A DNA stretch of 64,000 bases, from the NCBI GenBank assembly GCA_035771165.1, contig JAWNZC010000446.1, positions 806,001-870,000 on the forward strand, read 5' to 3'. A model generated the notes under the pieces. That model worked only from the letters and a program-made list of their open reading frames with translations, was not told the DNA's origin and searched no databases. The position numbers and the translations under genes are program-made. The DNA comes from Paragorgia papillata. Lineage: Eukaryota; Cnidaria; Anthozoa; Scleralcyonacea; Coralliidae. Shown piece by piece: positions 1-11,738 of this stretch (position 1 is its first letter; every line of letters starts with the position of its first letter).

Positions 1-298
1 CTTGAAAATCTACCTGTTTAGTGTTCTGGGCGAAACACACGCACATTCTTCCCTCGAATTATTTTGGTTTGATAATAGCAAAGATATAACTTTTTTCAAC
101 AACTCATTATGCACATGTGACGTTAAATGTTTAATTTGCATATCAAAGTAACAAACTGAAATATCTCAAGAACGAAGCAAGGAAACGAAAAACTTCAAAA
201 GATGTTACTCTATCATTTTAAGTGTTCTTTCAAATAAGACAAACTTAATTTTCGTTTCATAGGCACTTTAAAAGATAAAGTGTTTCATTTTTATCTCT

Positions 299-589
299 TG
301 CTATGACAATAGCCACGTTTTAAAATGGCCGCAAATCCACATTAATCTAATTTATTTCAAATACGAGTTCGGTTACCCTTTCTTTTTTTTGAACTAAAAT
401 ATTTTTCAAATCTGTACATCTTCAGTAAAAGAATTGGATGTATAGAATTTTTTTTAAATCTTTCAGTTGATTATTTAAACTTAGAGAAATGTTTTAGTGC
501 AAAAATATTGGAGGTAAACGAACTCGTTTTTGAAATAAGTTGGATGTCATGAATTTGCGGCCATTTTGAAACCTCGTTGTCATAGCAAC
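299..589. repeat. Inverted-repeat pair of about 40 bp arms
   Basis: The segment around 299-342 (contains AATGGCCGCAAATCCAC) is matched in inverted orientation around 545-589 (contains TTTGCGGCCATTTTG and TTGTCATAGCAAC). This looks like a small non-autonomous element or part of one. A sequence similar to 170-275 recurs near 20990-21090. No gene is visible in 1-2190; apart from the repeats listed here I see nothing in that stretch. Confidence 0.5.
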
Positions 590-755
590 AAATGAAACAG
601 TTTAGCTGTTGATAGTATTTGTTGCCCTGGGACTAGTTGTATAAAAAGATAGTTAACTTTTAACTGCAGTTGGAGCTTAATTCTAGCCAATCAGGAGCAG
701 CGTTTGAGAATGAGTAATGATTTATTGTATCTGCGCAGCAGATATATTGCTATCG

Positions 756-797
756 TGTTGTGTGTGTGTGTGTGTGTGGGTGGGTGTGTGTGTTTGT
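756..797. repeat. TG microsatellite
   Basis: Run of TG dinucleotides interrupted by a short GGGTGGG block. Confidence 0.9.
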
Positions 798-1287
798 TAA
801 CTTTTTTGTGTAACCACTGACCTGTAGTGTGTGCTGTGGTCTAACTCTCTAATCAATGCGCGACAATTACATCGGGGACAATCGAAGCTTAGAATTTTTT
901 GGCGTCAACGTACGAGCTGTCAGGTTGAACGATGGGAACAAGTATTCTTTAATCCCGATCGTGTTTATAATATTATTTCGTCGCCACATCAAAAAAGCAA
1001 CACTATTTTCGAAGAAAGACAATATTGCTGATACAAATGGCAAGTATTTTTAACATGACTTATAGTAAACTTGCAAGTGTGAATCTATCACAGTTTTTTG
1101 TGCGTTATACAGAACGATTGAAGAGTTGACAAAAAGGTTTTCAACTCGTTGGGCGATTTTATATCGAGTCAGGCGACTCAGGCCAACACGTGTACTATAT
1201 AAAACTATTTATGAATTAGGACCGTGGTCTTCAAGTGACAAACATTACTCTTCGGAAGGCAAACAATTGTCTTTGGAGGAAACTTAC

Positions 1288-1572
1288 AAGTATTTATTTC
1301 ACAACCGGTAGCATCATTTTACATTTTTAATGCCATCAAGTGTATTTAACAGTACACACATGTACTCATTGACTGTTTGCAGTATAAAGTTGTATCTAAT
1401 AAACAATCCAAGATTTCGAACTAGATTTTTCTATTTAGCTTATAGATACGTGCCATACATGTCAGGTAAACAACCTCACTGCCTTATTAATAAGACTAAC
1501 AAGTATATATTTCACAACATGTACAGGTAGCATTCTTTTACATTTTTAAAGCAATCAAGTTTATTAGCAGTG
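1288..1572. repeat. Imperfect direct repeat, period about 210 bp
   Basis: A block beginning near 1288 (AAGTATTTATTTCACAAC, then TTTTACATTTTTAATGCC) recurs near 1501 with scattered changes. Both copies are followed by a related TTGTATCTAATAAAC stretch. There is no convincing coding frame. Confidence 0.6.
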
Positions 1573-1724
1573 CCTATTTAATGAATATTAGGTTGTTGTA
1601 AGTTGACAAAGTTGTATCTAATAAACCACGATCTGACCCACGATTTATTTTCTTTAATATCACGGGATTGGCTTGTTATCTCATTCATTTATTAGTTATT
1701 AAGTTCACTGAACAAGTTTAAATT

Positions 1725-1940
1725 TTACAAGAAGGTAGGGTTACCCTAGCACCCGAGTCAAAGTTAGGGTAGGTCAACTTTATTAGACCTGGTTACCAAG
1801 CACTAATAACAAGTAGGCAGGTGGCAGGTAGGCACATTATCCCTACCAAATGCATTTACATTTTACAAGGACAAAACATAACCTGGCTACTAGGGTAACC
1901 CTGGTGGCTGGTTTACCCTAGTAGCATCCTTGTAAATACA
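1725..1940. mobile_element. Small inverted-repeat element (MITE-like)
   Basis: The left end has TTTACAAG followed by TAGGGTTACCCTAG. The right end has its inverted form, TTTACCCTAGTAGC then CCTTGTAAA. No coding capacity. The family of transposase that moved it is not evident. Confidence 0.55.
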
Positions 1941-2024
1941 ACAAACAAAAGATGCAAGAAATGTATGATAACTAGAGTAATATGAGTGCTTTAGACATTT
2001 CCCAAATTTGCTTCATTGGGCATA

Positions 2025-2113
2025 AACAATGGTTTGAAATCGAGGTTGAATATCAGGGATGATAGTGAATGCATTACGATTTCATGTCAACCTCGAGTTT
2101 GTGCCATTGTTTC
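2025..2113. repeat. Imperfect hairpin
   Basis: AACAATGGTTTGAAATCGAG at the left pairs imperfectly with CTCGAGTTTGTGCCATTGTT at the right across a loop of about 45 bases. Confidence 0.55.
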
Positions 2114-2193
2114 ATAATAGGCACTATTTATAGGCTATAAATTCTGTTCTAATGTGTTCAGCGCAGATACATGTACGCTATGCGTACCTTTTG

Positions 2194-2500
2194 TTTAACG
2201 TTGTAAACACAGGATGTGGTCGCCCAATCATCCGAGCCAGAGGCTCATGTTAAAAGTGCACGACATAAGCTAAGACCTACATGTAAGTGTTGATTTTACG
2301 GAGGGAGGAAAACCGCAGAACCCTGCGAAAAACCCTCGAAGCACAGGAGAGACCAACTAAACTCTACTCGCATGAAATTCAAGTTCGAGAACGGGGTTAT
2401 TCCCAGACGGTCACCCATCCAAGTACTAACCCCGACCAACTGGGCTTAACTATAGCGGTGAGAGGCAGCGCCCTAACAGGACACGCCACCCGTGCTTCCC
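2194..2500 (-). mobile_element. SINE-like repeat with 5S-rRNA-like region, copy 1
   Basis: Read on the minus strand, the part near 2400-2455 matches the 3' half of 5S rRNA: GTTAAGC, then TTAGTACTTGGATGGG and a GACCG.CTGGGAATA block. That half carries the internal RNA polymerase III promoter (A box and C box). The downstream body is shared nearly base for base with 53132-53411. A 5S-derived head on a dispersed body is the pattern of SINE3-type elements. The match to functional 5S is only partial, so this is not called as a 5S gene. Confidence 0.7.
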
Positions 2501-2608
2501 TCAGAGAAGTTAACTACGCGACGAGTAGTTAAACTGTCGTTAAGAGTTTTATACAACTGGCCCCTGAACGTTATTGTATGCATGAGGTTCGAATTTCATT
2601 CTTTTACG

Positions 2609-4465
2609 AAATATCCATGCAGACTTTCCAAGCTTTAAATTTTCATTTTGCATTTTTTCTACTTTTCAAGAAACCGCAGGAAGCCATCTTAATGTCTTCA
2701 GTATTTTTTATGCCTCGAGCAGTATTTAATTTCTCGTTCGTTGTTAGTGAACTCGTGGATGTAAATCTTGATAAAACACGAACAAAGAGTGCTTTAAACA
2801 TTTTAATATTCAATTTGAGTACACTGGATATGAAATTTACGCTTTCGAAAGGAGTGACAATCTGATCATTTACAAGGTATCGTTACTTAAATTTCCTCGC
2901 TTAAAAACGAGTTTCTTATAGAAATATCTAAAATACTAGTTTACCTCAAGAAATTGTAATATTCCAAGCTGTTTAATCTTTTGTATCCCTTGGCGTAGCT
3001 TCACAAGTTTAAAAATTTGGCAACCTTAATGTCCATGTGTTATAACATTTACTGCACGACTAATAACGCATGGAGAGCGTTGCCATGACATAACAGGGTA
3101 TCACGTGGTGCAAATTATCCAATCAGAACTCACAAAATACATCCGTGTTGAAAAAGTGAATATTAAATTGACATACTGCATTAAATTTGTCATTAACAAC
3201 TGGCTATATCAATGTTGATATTTTTGTATACAATAAAGCGTCTTGTATTACAACCTGCTCTCGAGATAAACAAGGAAGAGATCCCCAAAACGAAGACTCT
3301 GTCAGTTACGTGGTAAGCTGAAAGAGATGTCTTCGTCTTCCAAGTGGCAAGTTCATAATAAACTGAGGTGGAAAAGGTTTTCATATCGTTTTAGCGTATG
3401 GTAGTTTGTGAGAAATTTCCTGAAAAACTGCATAGTGTTTAGCTGTATATTTATCATGAACTTGCCAGTGGTGTTCTATTTTAAATCATCACCTACCCAT
3501 GAGCCAAATAGGTTATAAAAGTTGACTTTACCAAAAATATGATCGTTATTTAATTAAGAATTAATTAAAGAACGTGTCACGTGCATTTTTCGACCTATAT
3601 AACGACACATTAGACGCGTGTAAAACATGAGACAATCGCCCAATCCTTTTCTAGCTTCTTGGGTGCGGTTAAACTTTACTATATGTGAAAACACTACAAA
3701 CGTAACAGAGAGGCTAGAAAGTACAGTAGCAAAATTCAGTAAATATCCATGCAGACTTTCCAAGCTTGAAATTTGCATTTTTAATTTTTTCTACTTTTCA
3801 AGAAAACATAGGAAGCCATCTTAATGCCTCCAATATTTTTTTATAAAGTTCGTGACAGAGCCACTAATGTGTACAGAGAAATAGGAATGATATTTTATCG
3901 GGATTTACATCCACGAGTTCACTAACAACGAACGAGAAATTAAGTATTTAATTTCGAGTTCCTTGTTAGTGAACGAGTGGATGTAAATCCCGATAAAACA
4001 CGAACAAAGTGTGCTTTAAACATTTTAATATTCAATTTGAGTACACTAGATATGAAATTTACGCTTGGAAAATGAGTGACAATCTGATCACTTACAAGGT
4101 ATCTTTACTTAAATTTCCTCTCTTAAGAACGAGTTTCCTATAGAAACATCTAAAATACTAGTTTACCTCAAGAAATTGTAATATTCTAAGCTGTTTAATC
4201 TTTTGTATCCCTTGGCGTAGCCTCACAATTTTAAAAATTTGGCGATCGTGCATTAATTTCCATGTGTTATAACATTTACTGCACGATTAATAACGCATGG
4301 AGAGCGTTGCCATGACATAACAGGTATCACGTGGTGCAAATTATCCAATCAGAACTCACAAAATACATCAGTGTTTTGACATACTGCACTAAATTTTCAT
4401 TAACAACTGGCTATATCAATGTTGATATTTTTGTATACAATAAAGCGTCTTGTATCACAAACTGC
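2609..4465 (+). mobile_element. Truncated BEL/Pao-like LTR element: repeat, internal remnant, repeat
   Basis: Two direct repeats of about 650-715 bp (2609-3257 and about 3745-4465) share the start ATATCCATGCAGACTTTCC and an end containing CAATAAAGCGTCTTGTAT, a polyadenylation-like signal. Between them lies about 490 bp that matches 10040-10130 plus 10555-10965. The first part encodes a fragment related to BEL/Pao Pol (EINKEEIPKTK.L.VTW.AERDVFV). The arrangement looks like two LTRs around a collapsed interior. Clean TG...CA termini and a target-site duplication were not found, so a plain tandem duplication is possible. Confidence 0.5.
3897..3995. repeat. Hairpin of about 99 bp inside the second direct repeat
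   Basis: TATCGGGATTTACATCCACG at the left pairs with the inverted form ending AAATCCCGATA. The first direct repeat (2609-3257) has only one arm of this, so the hairpin arose by a local inverted duplication in the second copy. Confidence 0.75.
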
Positions 4466-4523
4466 ACGAGCGCATCTGTACGTAATTAAGTTATCTTTGT
4501 TTTTATTAGTGCAAAGTTTCACA

Positions 4524-7500
4524 CAGAGGAGGTTGGACAGCTGCCGCAAAGCATCATGGTCCTAACGCTAAAATTGATAAATTATCGATTCATTTGCATC
4601 TGACCGCCGACGAGGAATGAACTCTGCTCGGTGGACTAGATGCGCAAAAACGTTTGAAAACTCGTCACAGTTGATCCAGAATTGTTAAATCTGATGGTCA
4701 GAAAAATACGAGAAAAATTCGTGGTTATCATAGACAATTAATATGATCAGATTGTGCTTTATTTGGCGTATATTCGTGACAATGGCGGATGGGCATTCAA
4801 GATAGTTTCCAAGGACTACTCAAGTTCCTTCGGATTCGACGCATTTTATGTTACAAATAATGGAACAAATCAGAAACGAATTAGATGTTTACAACAAAGA
4901 AGGATTTGGTTGTGCTGTGCAACGTGTGATTCGTTACAACTGGAGAAAAGCGTGAGGTGAGAAATCAACATTATTTGTTGTTTAGTGGTTAATGATTTCC
5001 CTCTCAAATTTTTCCTATTCTATAACCTTAGGATGCATTTTCCGTGGTTTAATGTTTTGCATTCTGCAGTATTACTGTAAACTTCTATAACTGTTGTGTG
5101 TAGCAATTATCTGGATCAATTAGATACAACTATCATCCTTGGTTTGTTTTTTTTCTCTCCGATTTCAGTTCAACAAACAGTCTTGAACTTTCCTTTTATA
5201 CTTACTGTACTTGTATCCCAAATTTTATAAAATTGTGAATAAAGCTGGCTTAAAATTTATTATTCAATAACAATCTTGTATTTTTCTTTATAATTAAGGT
5301 GAATTAAAAATCGAGATAATTTATTGGATTGCCTCCAAAATCTATTGATAAATTTGGTATATAACTGGACTGGTGAAATATTTCTATTTTATCAAATAAA
5401 GTGTATTTCCTGTATCCTCAATATATATGTAAATAAGGAACTTGAATAAAATTAAAATGTTTTGTCTCAATATTGATCTTGGTTACTTCTAAAGCACCAC
5501 TGTATTGACACCAATACAGGTATTCAATCAGGGGCATTGTTAACATTTTAACATTGGTCCAACATTTTTGCAGTGAAGCACCCCCCCCCCCCCCCCGCCT
5601 GCCAAGAAAACATCAACTTTGGCACATTTAGAGATGGCATCAGAAAAGTTACTGTATTAATTAAGGTAGACATTGTAGACATGTGAATGAACTATAAGAC
5701 AGACAATGTCCAGCCCAAGGGTGTCTGTCTAAGACATAGTTCACTGTTTATCAGTAAGTACATGCAGTAGCCAGTAGCACTCAAAGGCATGCAAAGGGAT
5801 GAATAATATCCAGGCATTTAATTAGGCTTTGAGACCCAGCATTTGGATTGTATAATAATATGCAAGTATTTTGTATAATAATATGCAAATTTTATTAGTT
5901 ATGTCCACAATTATTATGCATTGCCTTATGTAATTATACAACATGCAAAACTTCAAACTACATATTATTTGAATGTTAGTTAGTAAAAGAGAATCCATCA
6001 ATTTATCATTGTAAAAATCCAGTTCAGATTGGTGCTCGTGCCTGGACACTCCCAAAACACCACCAAAGTAAGTTCTTCCAACACTGGCATCTGTACTGTA
6101 TCTCTTCACTTCCTGTAAAAAATACGATGTGAGATGGAGTTTCTCTTTCATGTCTTAAAACTATTGTATTCACTTCATGGGTGTACAAACCAAGGGGTGG
6201 ACACAGGGGCACATGTCACCCCACCCCCACCCCCACCCACTTGGTTAAAAACAAAAAAGCCCTTTATCAGAAGACATGTGCCTCAAGCGTCATTTTGAAG
6301 CTCTGCTCTGAAACAAGGTACTTTAGACGGACGGCCAACCTCGATAAAAGTGTCTCGAAAACATCGTTGATGGCATTTTTTGTTACAAGCAAGCAACCAT
6401 GCTAAATCGTATCGGATTGTGTATACTTTGAAGGTGAGGGGTGTTGGCAGCCGTAATTATTGAGTTGTATACTAAAATTTAGAGCTTTTTGAAAGCACAA
6501 TGTGATGGATGGGATATCTGTAAAGTGCTGCCTATTTACGTTTGTGTTTTATTTGAATTGGCTAATTCAGAATGCTATCCAATCAGCGTGCCTGAAGTTC
6601 TGATTATCCTAATTCGCATAACTCACAATCATAAACAAACAAGAAATATGGCGTGAATACACCTAAATGTAATACTTCGCGAAGCAAAGCCACAAAAAGG
6701 TAAGCTTGCCAAGAATCAGAAATTTATTAGACCTGGTAGCTACAGGAAAGTCTCGTATTCGTAAATTACTTCGTTTTATTTTGGTAGTTTGCTGATACCG
6801 CCATGTATCTACTGTTATAAAGCTGAGCTTTTGTACTACAGTATAGTGTTGCTCATAATATCCTTAGACATTTAACTCACCGGTTCAACAGTTCTATCCC
6901 GTGATACACGGAAGGCAACCTGCCTAGTCATCTTGATGAATATCTAAGCTACATTTATATGGTGGTTGCCTGCTTGTAACAAAAAGTTTTCAGATTATTG
7001 TGGCTGTTCTTCTAAGTGTTATATTTAGGCGAATTTGCGCCATGTTTCTTGTTTGTTTATAATTGTGAGCTATGCGAATTAGAATAATCAGAACTTCAGG
7101 CACGCTGATTGGATAGAATTCTGAATTAGCCAATTCAAATAAAACACAAACGTAAATAGGCAGCACTTTACAGGTATCCCATCCATCACATTGTGCTTTC
7201 AAAAAGCTCTAAATTTTAGTATATAAATCAATAATTACGGCTGCCAACACCCCTCACCTTCAAAGTATACACTATCCGATACGATTTAGCATGGTTGCCT
7301 GCTTGTAACAAGAAATGCCATCAAAAGTAATATTTTGAAGCCTTGGCCAGCCGCCTACTTTTGAAAGTGTACACTTCCCCCACCCCATCAGCTTGCTTCC
7401 TACATCACTGACTCAGTTGAAATGGACAACTGGGGCAAAAGGGATAATAAATATTTGTATACTGAAAAACAATACAAACAATAACACATTATAACAAATT

Positions 7501-8425
7501 AGCAAAAAATAAAAAATACTACAACTACAATATATTATTCACAATAATAAACTACAAATAATCCACACATCAATTTTAATAATCATACTGCTGTCATGGA
7601 ACACAATGTTATTTAATATATAAAAAATATCTATAAATATCAGGCCTGTATACATATATAGCAGATGAGATCTTTAAGAAAGTTCAGTACATTATGTAAT
7701 AATATTTACAGAATGTAATGTATGTAGGCCTGGTATGTATACAATTTTTCCAGAATGATGGTGTTTTTATACAGCGAGGTCAAATGTTTTGGACCATAAA
7801 AACAGACAAATACCAAATTTTACTCTTTAGTAGTTGTCCACCACTCATTCTACACTTACTCTAAAGAATAAAGCTCGAAATATTAGGAAACTTCCAAAAT
7901 TCTTGAGAAAAAAACAAGTTTTAGTGGCGAAAGGCTCTCTTAAATTATTAGGCGCCATCTTAGCAAAAGCCGAAATACCATGGTCAGTTCAACGGCGAAT
8001 ATCTCGAAAACAGTGAGTGGGTCATCGGGGGTCGTCCCGATAGAATCAAAGATTAGACATTTCTCCAACTTATTACGCAAAAATTAGAGAATTCGAACCG
8101 TTGGAATTCGAGATTTTTTGGTTTGAAGATTGTTGACAAACCGGAAGTGGGGTCGTCGCTTTAGACCAAATGGCTTACACAAACGATCAAAATAAAGTAG
8201 AAAAATACATTTACCTTGCAAAATCCTGCAGATATGGATAGTCCAACAATATATCAATCGATATCGTTGCTTTTTTAAAGAAAAAATTGAATAACAATAG
8301 CCTAATATTCGGCATTTCCAAGTCCAATGCAAAATTTTCATTTCGAGAACGATGAGAAAATGAAGCCAATTCATTGGTCGAGAAATTCACGTGACAATCA
8401 CGTGACAGCTGTCCGGCCTCCTCTG
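4524..8425. mobile_element. Non-autonomous hAT-like DNA transposon, copy 1 (with nested insertion)
   Basis: The element begins CAGAGGAGGTTGGACAGCTG and ends in the near-perfect inverse, CAGCTGTCCGGCCTCCTCTG. It is flanked by the 8-bp direct repeat GTTTCACA (4516-4523 and 8426-8433). An 8-bp target duplication with CAGAGG ends fits the hAT superfamily. A second copy at 14237-17112 has a different target sequence, so these are two transposition events and not a segmental duplication. Copy 1 is about 3.9 kb because a 1.03-kb fold-back element (6325-7355) is nested in it. Only short frames of 60-130 codons are present and none resembles a transposase, so it is called non-autonomous. It also contains a poly-C tract near 5580. 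Confidence 0.85.
6325..7355. mobile_element. Fold-back element nested in hAT-like copy 1
   Basis: Two inverted arms of about 300 bp (about 6369-6680 and 7014-7324) surround a spacer of about 330 bp. Outer parts GACGGACGGCCA and TGGCCAGCCGCC are also inverted. The sequence TACTTT flanks both sides (6319-6324 and 7356-7361). The related hAT-like copy at 14237-17112 has an uninterrupted empty site near 16034, which defines the insertion. No coding capacity. Confidence 0.82.
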
Positions 8426-8433
8426 GTTTCACA

Positions 8434-9840
8434 GAAACTTTGCAGTATTGTGATGAGTGGCGAAAATTCACACGATACATAGATAGTGTAAACTTTCCGG
8501 GGGGTAAACTTATCAGGTTTAACGACATACATACTTGTCGTAGTTCAAAGGCTAAAACCAGTGAAAATGTGAAACACAAGTAACAGTCTTTCATAGACGA
8601 CAAATATTAATGTCGCTTAAAGCTCGTAAGCCCTAAAGAGCGATAACAGACAGGTTTGTACCTTATCTTTGGATATTTCTTGAAAGACGTTTTGTCTTAA
8701 TATACCAAGAATGAAAGAAGTTTCCCCCCGGAATATATTAGAATACCACTGCGCACGCGTGGTTTTGTTTGCGACTGGCGAATACAACAATGGCGGAGAA
8801 ACGCAAAGGAGTGATCAATTTCCTTCTCGAAACAACGAATTTCTAGGCTTAACTGCATGGCTAATTAAGTATGGTCTGGGCGAATGGATTAATTGTCTGC
8901 CTAGCGGAAGGTGCGATTAAATATTAAAAGCGTTATATTTAACTTTAATGTGGTCTCATTGGTCTGTCATGTTGACGATGTTGTGAAGTCGGTTTGTAGA
9001 GTGTTGTTGCTTCGTGTCTGTTATATTTAACACGAGTGGCGCTCGAGCAGTTTTGTACGTCAGCTCAGTAACAAATTCTGTATACTGGAGATTGTAGACT
9101 GTCTTCGCATTTTGATTTGGCGTTCAATAAGCAACTGTACGAAGAAACCTGGCCATATAGTAAACATGAATGTTTATTAAAGTTCTACATGTAACTGTAC
9201 CCGCGTGAACTTAGCGCGTGATTGGACAGACGATTCGCAAGGCTATATATCGTGAAGCTAGCAGCATAATCATCAGACGATCGTAATTTGTAAAGGCAAC
9301 AAAAACTTACAAAACTTTACATCCACTTGGCAAATTTTAGTCAATTTTGATCTGCATTGACTGAACGTCACACGATACGTATTAGTATCGGAATTCTTGT
9401 GATTCCCCAAGCTTTTTATCCAAAAATTGCGAGGAGTTCAAAAAGATCTTGATGTTATTAAACAGACCGGAAAACAATAGTGAAGGGCACAAAAGACGTC
9501 AGTATTCATGTTTGTCGGAGTTTATAATTTTTTTTTCCCTTCTTGACAAGAGAAAAAATGACTCTTTAATTAACTTGGGCTTTGCTCAAGAAAATGGGCT
9601 AGCAGGTTGCGGGGCTGGCAGCTCTGTCCGTACACGTGCAAAAATTGTTATTATCTTTTACTAGAAACTTTGCACTATCCTTGGGATCTAGTTTCTATTT
9701 ACTTTTAGTGGCAGCATGACGATTTTAATCTTTCAGTTTTTACCTATTTTTTTCTTTCTTTCTTTTTTTTTTGTATTTTTCGCTTATTTTCCATGAGCTT
9801 TAGTGACATCTATATTTGCTAAATTATTCCGACAGCAATT
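8434..9840. other. No gene recognised
   Basis: About 1.4 kb between the hAT-like element and the BEL/Pao fragment. A TATATA-containing stretch near 9240 and short open frames (for example 8711-8920) are present, but no domain, splice pattern or repeat pair was recognised. It may include flanking parts of the BEL/Pao remnant that follows. Confidence 0.4.
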
Positions 9841-9879
9841 TGCATTAGAAAATGTTGGTATATTTCCGACAAACTTCTG

Positions 9880-10330
9880 TAGACAATTCAGTATACGTTG
9901 ATGACGTGCTAGATGCGAGCGAGACAATCGATAATGCTCAACACTTGCAACGCCAACTGTCTGACCTGATTCCAAGTTAAGAAAGTGGTATTCGAATGAG
10001 CCAGCATTTCCTGAGAGCATTCCTGCAAGTGATCGGCTACCTGCTCTCGAGATAAACAAGGAAGAGATCCCCAAAACGAAGATTCTGGGAGTTACGTGGG
10101 AAGCTGAAAGAGATGTCTTCGTCTGCCAAGTGGAACAGACTGATGCCAGTAAAAACTAAAAAGCCCACAAAGCGAAATGTTCTAAGAACCATAGCATCCT
10201 TATATGACCCGCATGTTGCCATTCTACGTAGTTTACGCCTGGTCTGCCTAGAGAAGATTTATCTGTAAAACTATACTTTGAATTGTTCCCAATAAAAGAG
10301 CTCGAGGGGTGTCGCGAACGTCGCATGCAG
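9880..10330 (+). pseudogene. BEL/Pao-like reverse transcriptase fragment
   Basis: The frame near 9885 reads NSVYVDDVLDASETIDNAQ, carrying the YVDD catalytic box of retroelement reverse transcriptases. After a stop and a frame change it continues with KWYSNEPAFPES, then EINKEEIPKTKILGVTWEAE and TKRNVLRTIASLYDPH. These are the typical spacing and words of BEL/Pao Pol between the polymerase palm and the connection region. The rest of Pol is absent and stops interrupt it, so it is a dead fragment. The part near 10040-10130 is repeated at 3250-3345. Confidence 0.75.
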
Positions 10331-10554
10331 GTTAACGTTTTCTCATTAGGGGATAATAACAAAAATCCATGTAAAAGCAAGCGAGGAGTGTTATTACGTT
10401 TACGTATTTCTAGAATTTGTATTATATAGCCAATTTTCGTATATATAGCCCAAGCATGCAGGCAAACAGGAAACCTCGTTTCTGAATCATTTGGATATCG
10501 TTACGTTTGTACTTTGTTTAAACTTCATTTTAGGGCATGAGGACCAGTTCTAAT

Positions 10555-10965
10555 GCTGATGATCTGAAATAGAACATCACTGGCAAGTTCATAATAAATT
10601 GAGGTGGAAAAGGTTTTCATATCGTCTTTAGCGTATAGTTTGATAATTTTCCTGAAAAACTGTATAGTGTTTAGCTGTGTATTTATAATGAACTTGCCAG
10701 TTGTGTTCTATTTTAAATCATCACCTACCCATGAACCAACTAGTTTATAAGAGTTGACTTTACCAAAAATATGATCGTTATTTAATTAAGAATTAAAGAA
10801 CCTGTCACGTGCAATTTTTGACCTATATAACGACACATTAGACGCGTGTAAAACATGAGACAATCGCCCAGTCCTTTTCTAGCTTCTTGAGTGTGGTTAA
10901 ACTTTACTACATGTGAAAACACTACAAACGTGACAGAGAGACTAGAAAGTACAGTAGCAAAACTG
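10555..10965. repeat. Second copy of the 3345-3745 segment
   Basis: CAAGTTCATAATAAATTGAG through to GTAGCAAAACT matches 3345-3735 closely. It is probably the 3' internal part of the BEL/Pao-like element seen at 2609-4465. It lies just upstream of the first FN3 exon. Confidence 0.7.
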
Positions 10966-11134
10966 TCAGTTATTTTTCAGCATATACTTTAATATGAATG
11001 AAATACTACAACGTTTGAGAAAAGCGGCTCTTGTAACTAAAAACAATGCAATTGTCAATTCTGATCTTTTTGGTACCTCTCTATTTCTATTTGGCGCTCG
11101 TATTCTTAACACAGTTTTGTTTGTCAATTTGTAG

Positions 11135-11447
11135 AACCTGCTAAAGGACCAACTATTAGCACAATAACGCCTCGGAAAGCTACTGAACTAACAGTTGTTT
11201 GGTCGCAGTTGTCAGAGGACGAGGCGAATGGAGATATAACCAATTATACTGTCTGTTACCAAGTTACCAGCAGTAGAAGTGTTTCTTGTACCAATAGTAC
11301 GACAGCCATTGGTGCTTACAATACGAATGTGACCTTACGTGGTTTAAATGAGGCTACAACCTATGACGTTGCGGTTAAAGCTACTAATGGAGCAGGAACT
11401 GGAGTTCTTGGCACGAAAAAGAGTGGAACAACTGGCGAAGCTGCATT
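11135..11447 (+). CDS. FN3 domain exon 1 of the receptor array (donor-side frame slip)
   Basis: The acceptor is TTTGTCAATTTGTAG before 11135 and the donor is GTAAGT at 11448. The exon encodes one complete FN3 domain: TELTVVWSQLSEDEANGDIT, NYTVCYQ, a second Cys in SVSCTNST, then LNEATTYDVAVKATNGAGTG. FN3 domains are extracellular beta-sandwich adhesion or ligand-binding modules. The acceptor is phase 1, as in the sister exons. The donor is not: the sisters end GAAGCTA or GAAGATG before GTAAGT, whereas this one has four extra bases (GAAGCTGCATT), so it ends phase 2. Joining it to a phase-1 exon would break the frame. Reading through gives a stop at once (TTG TAA). The intron start after the exon is also homologous to that after the second FN3 exon, so exon and intron were duplicated together. 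Confidence 0.75.
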
Positions 11448-11738
11448 GTAAGTAAATTAATGTGTTAATAAATTGTTTTCTATCTGGTGGCAGAGCCACC
11501 ACTTCTAAGAAAAATATCTAATTAAATTTCATTTGTTTTTAATTTATAACAACGTTAACTCGGGCTACTAAGTTTTCTGCGTATGACAATAGAATTAAAA
11601 CTAGAACCTATACAGGGAGGTGGTTCAGAATTGCGAATATGATGTTGAAACTATATATCCCGATCACTTTGGTATTTCTTTACTTTTTGGATGCATGGCC
11701 TTGTCTTCTTAATACTTTTTTTTTGTCAAATTGTATAG

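Noticed and set aside
831..1053. Open frames with MRDNYIGD text that resemble the receptor tail segment MRGNYSGD
   Set aside because: The similarity covers only about nine residues, the two frames overlap each other, and no acceptor with matching phase or tyrosine motif follows.
2400..2460. 5S rRNA gene
   Set aside because: Only the 3' half matches and the same body recurs elsewhere, so it is a SINE-like copy.
4754..4960. 68-codon frame conserved at 14467-14673
   Set aside because: Same reason: copy of a young transposon, so shared frames are expected by descent.
7834..8016. 60-codon frame conserved at 16521-16703
   Set aside because: It lies inside the duplicated hAT-like element; conservation is no higher than in the surrounding non-coding DNA and there is no transposase motif.
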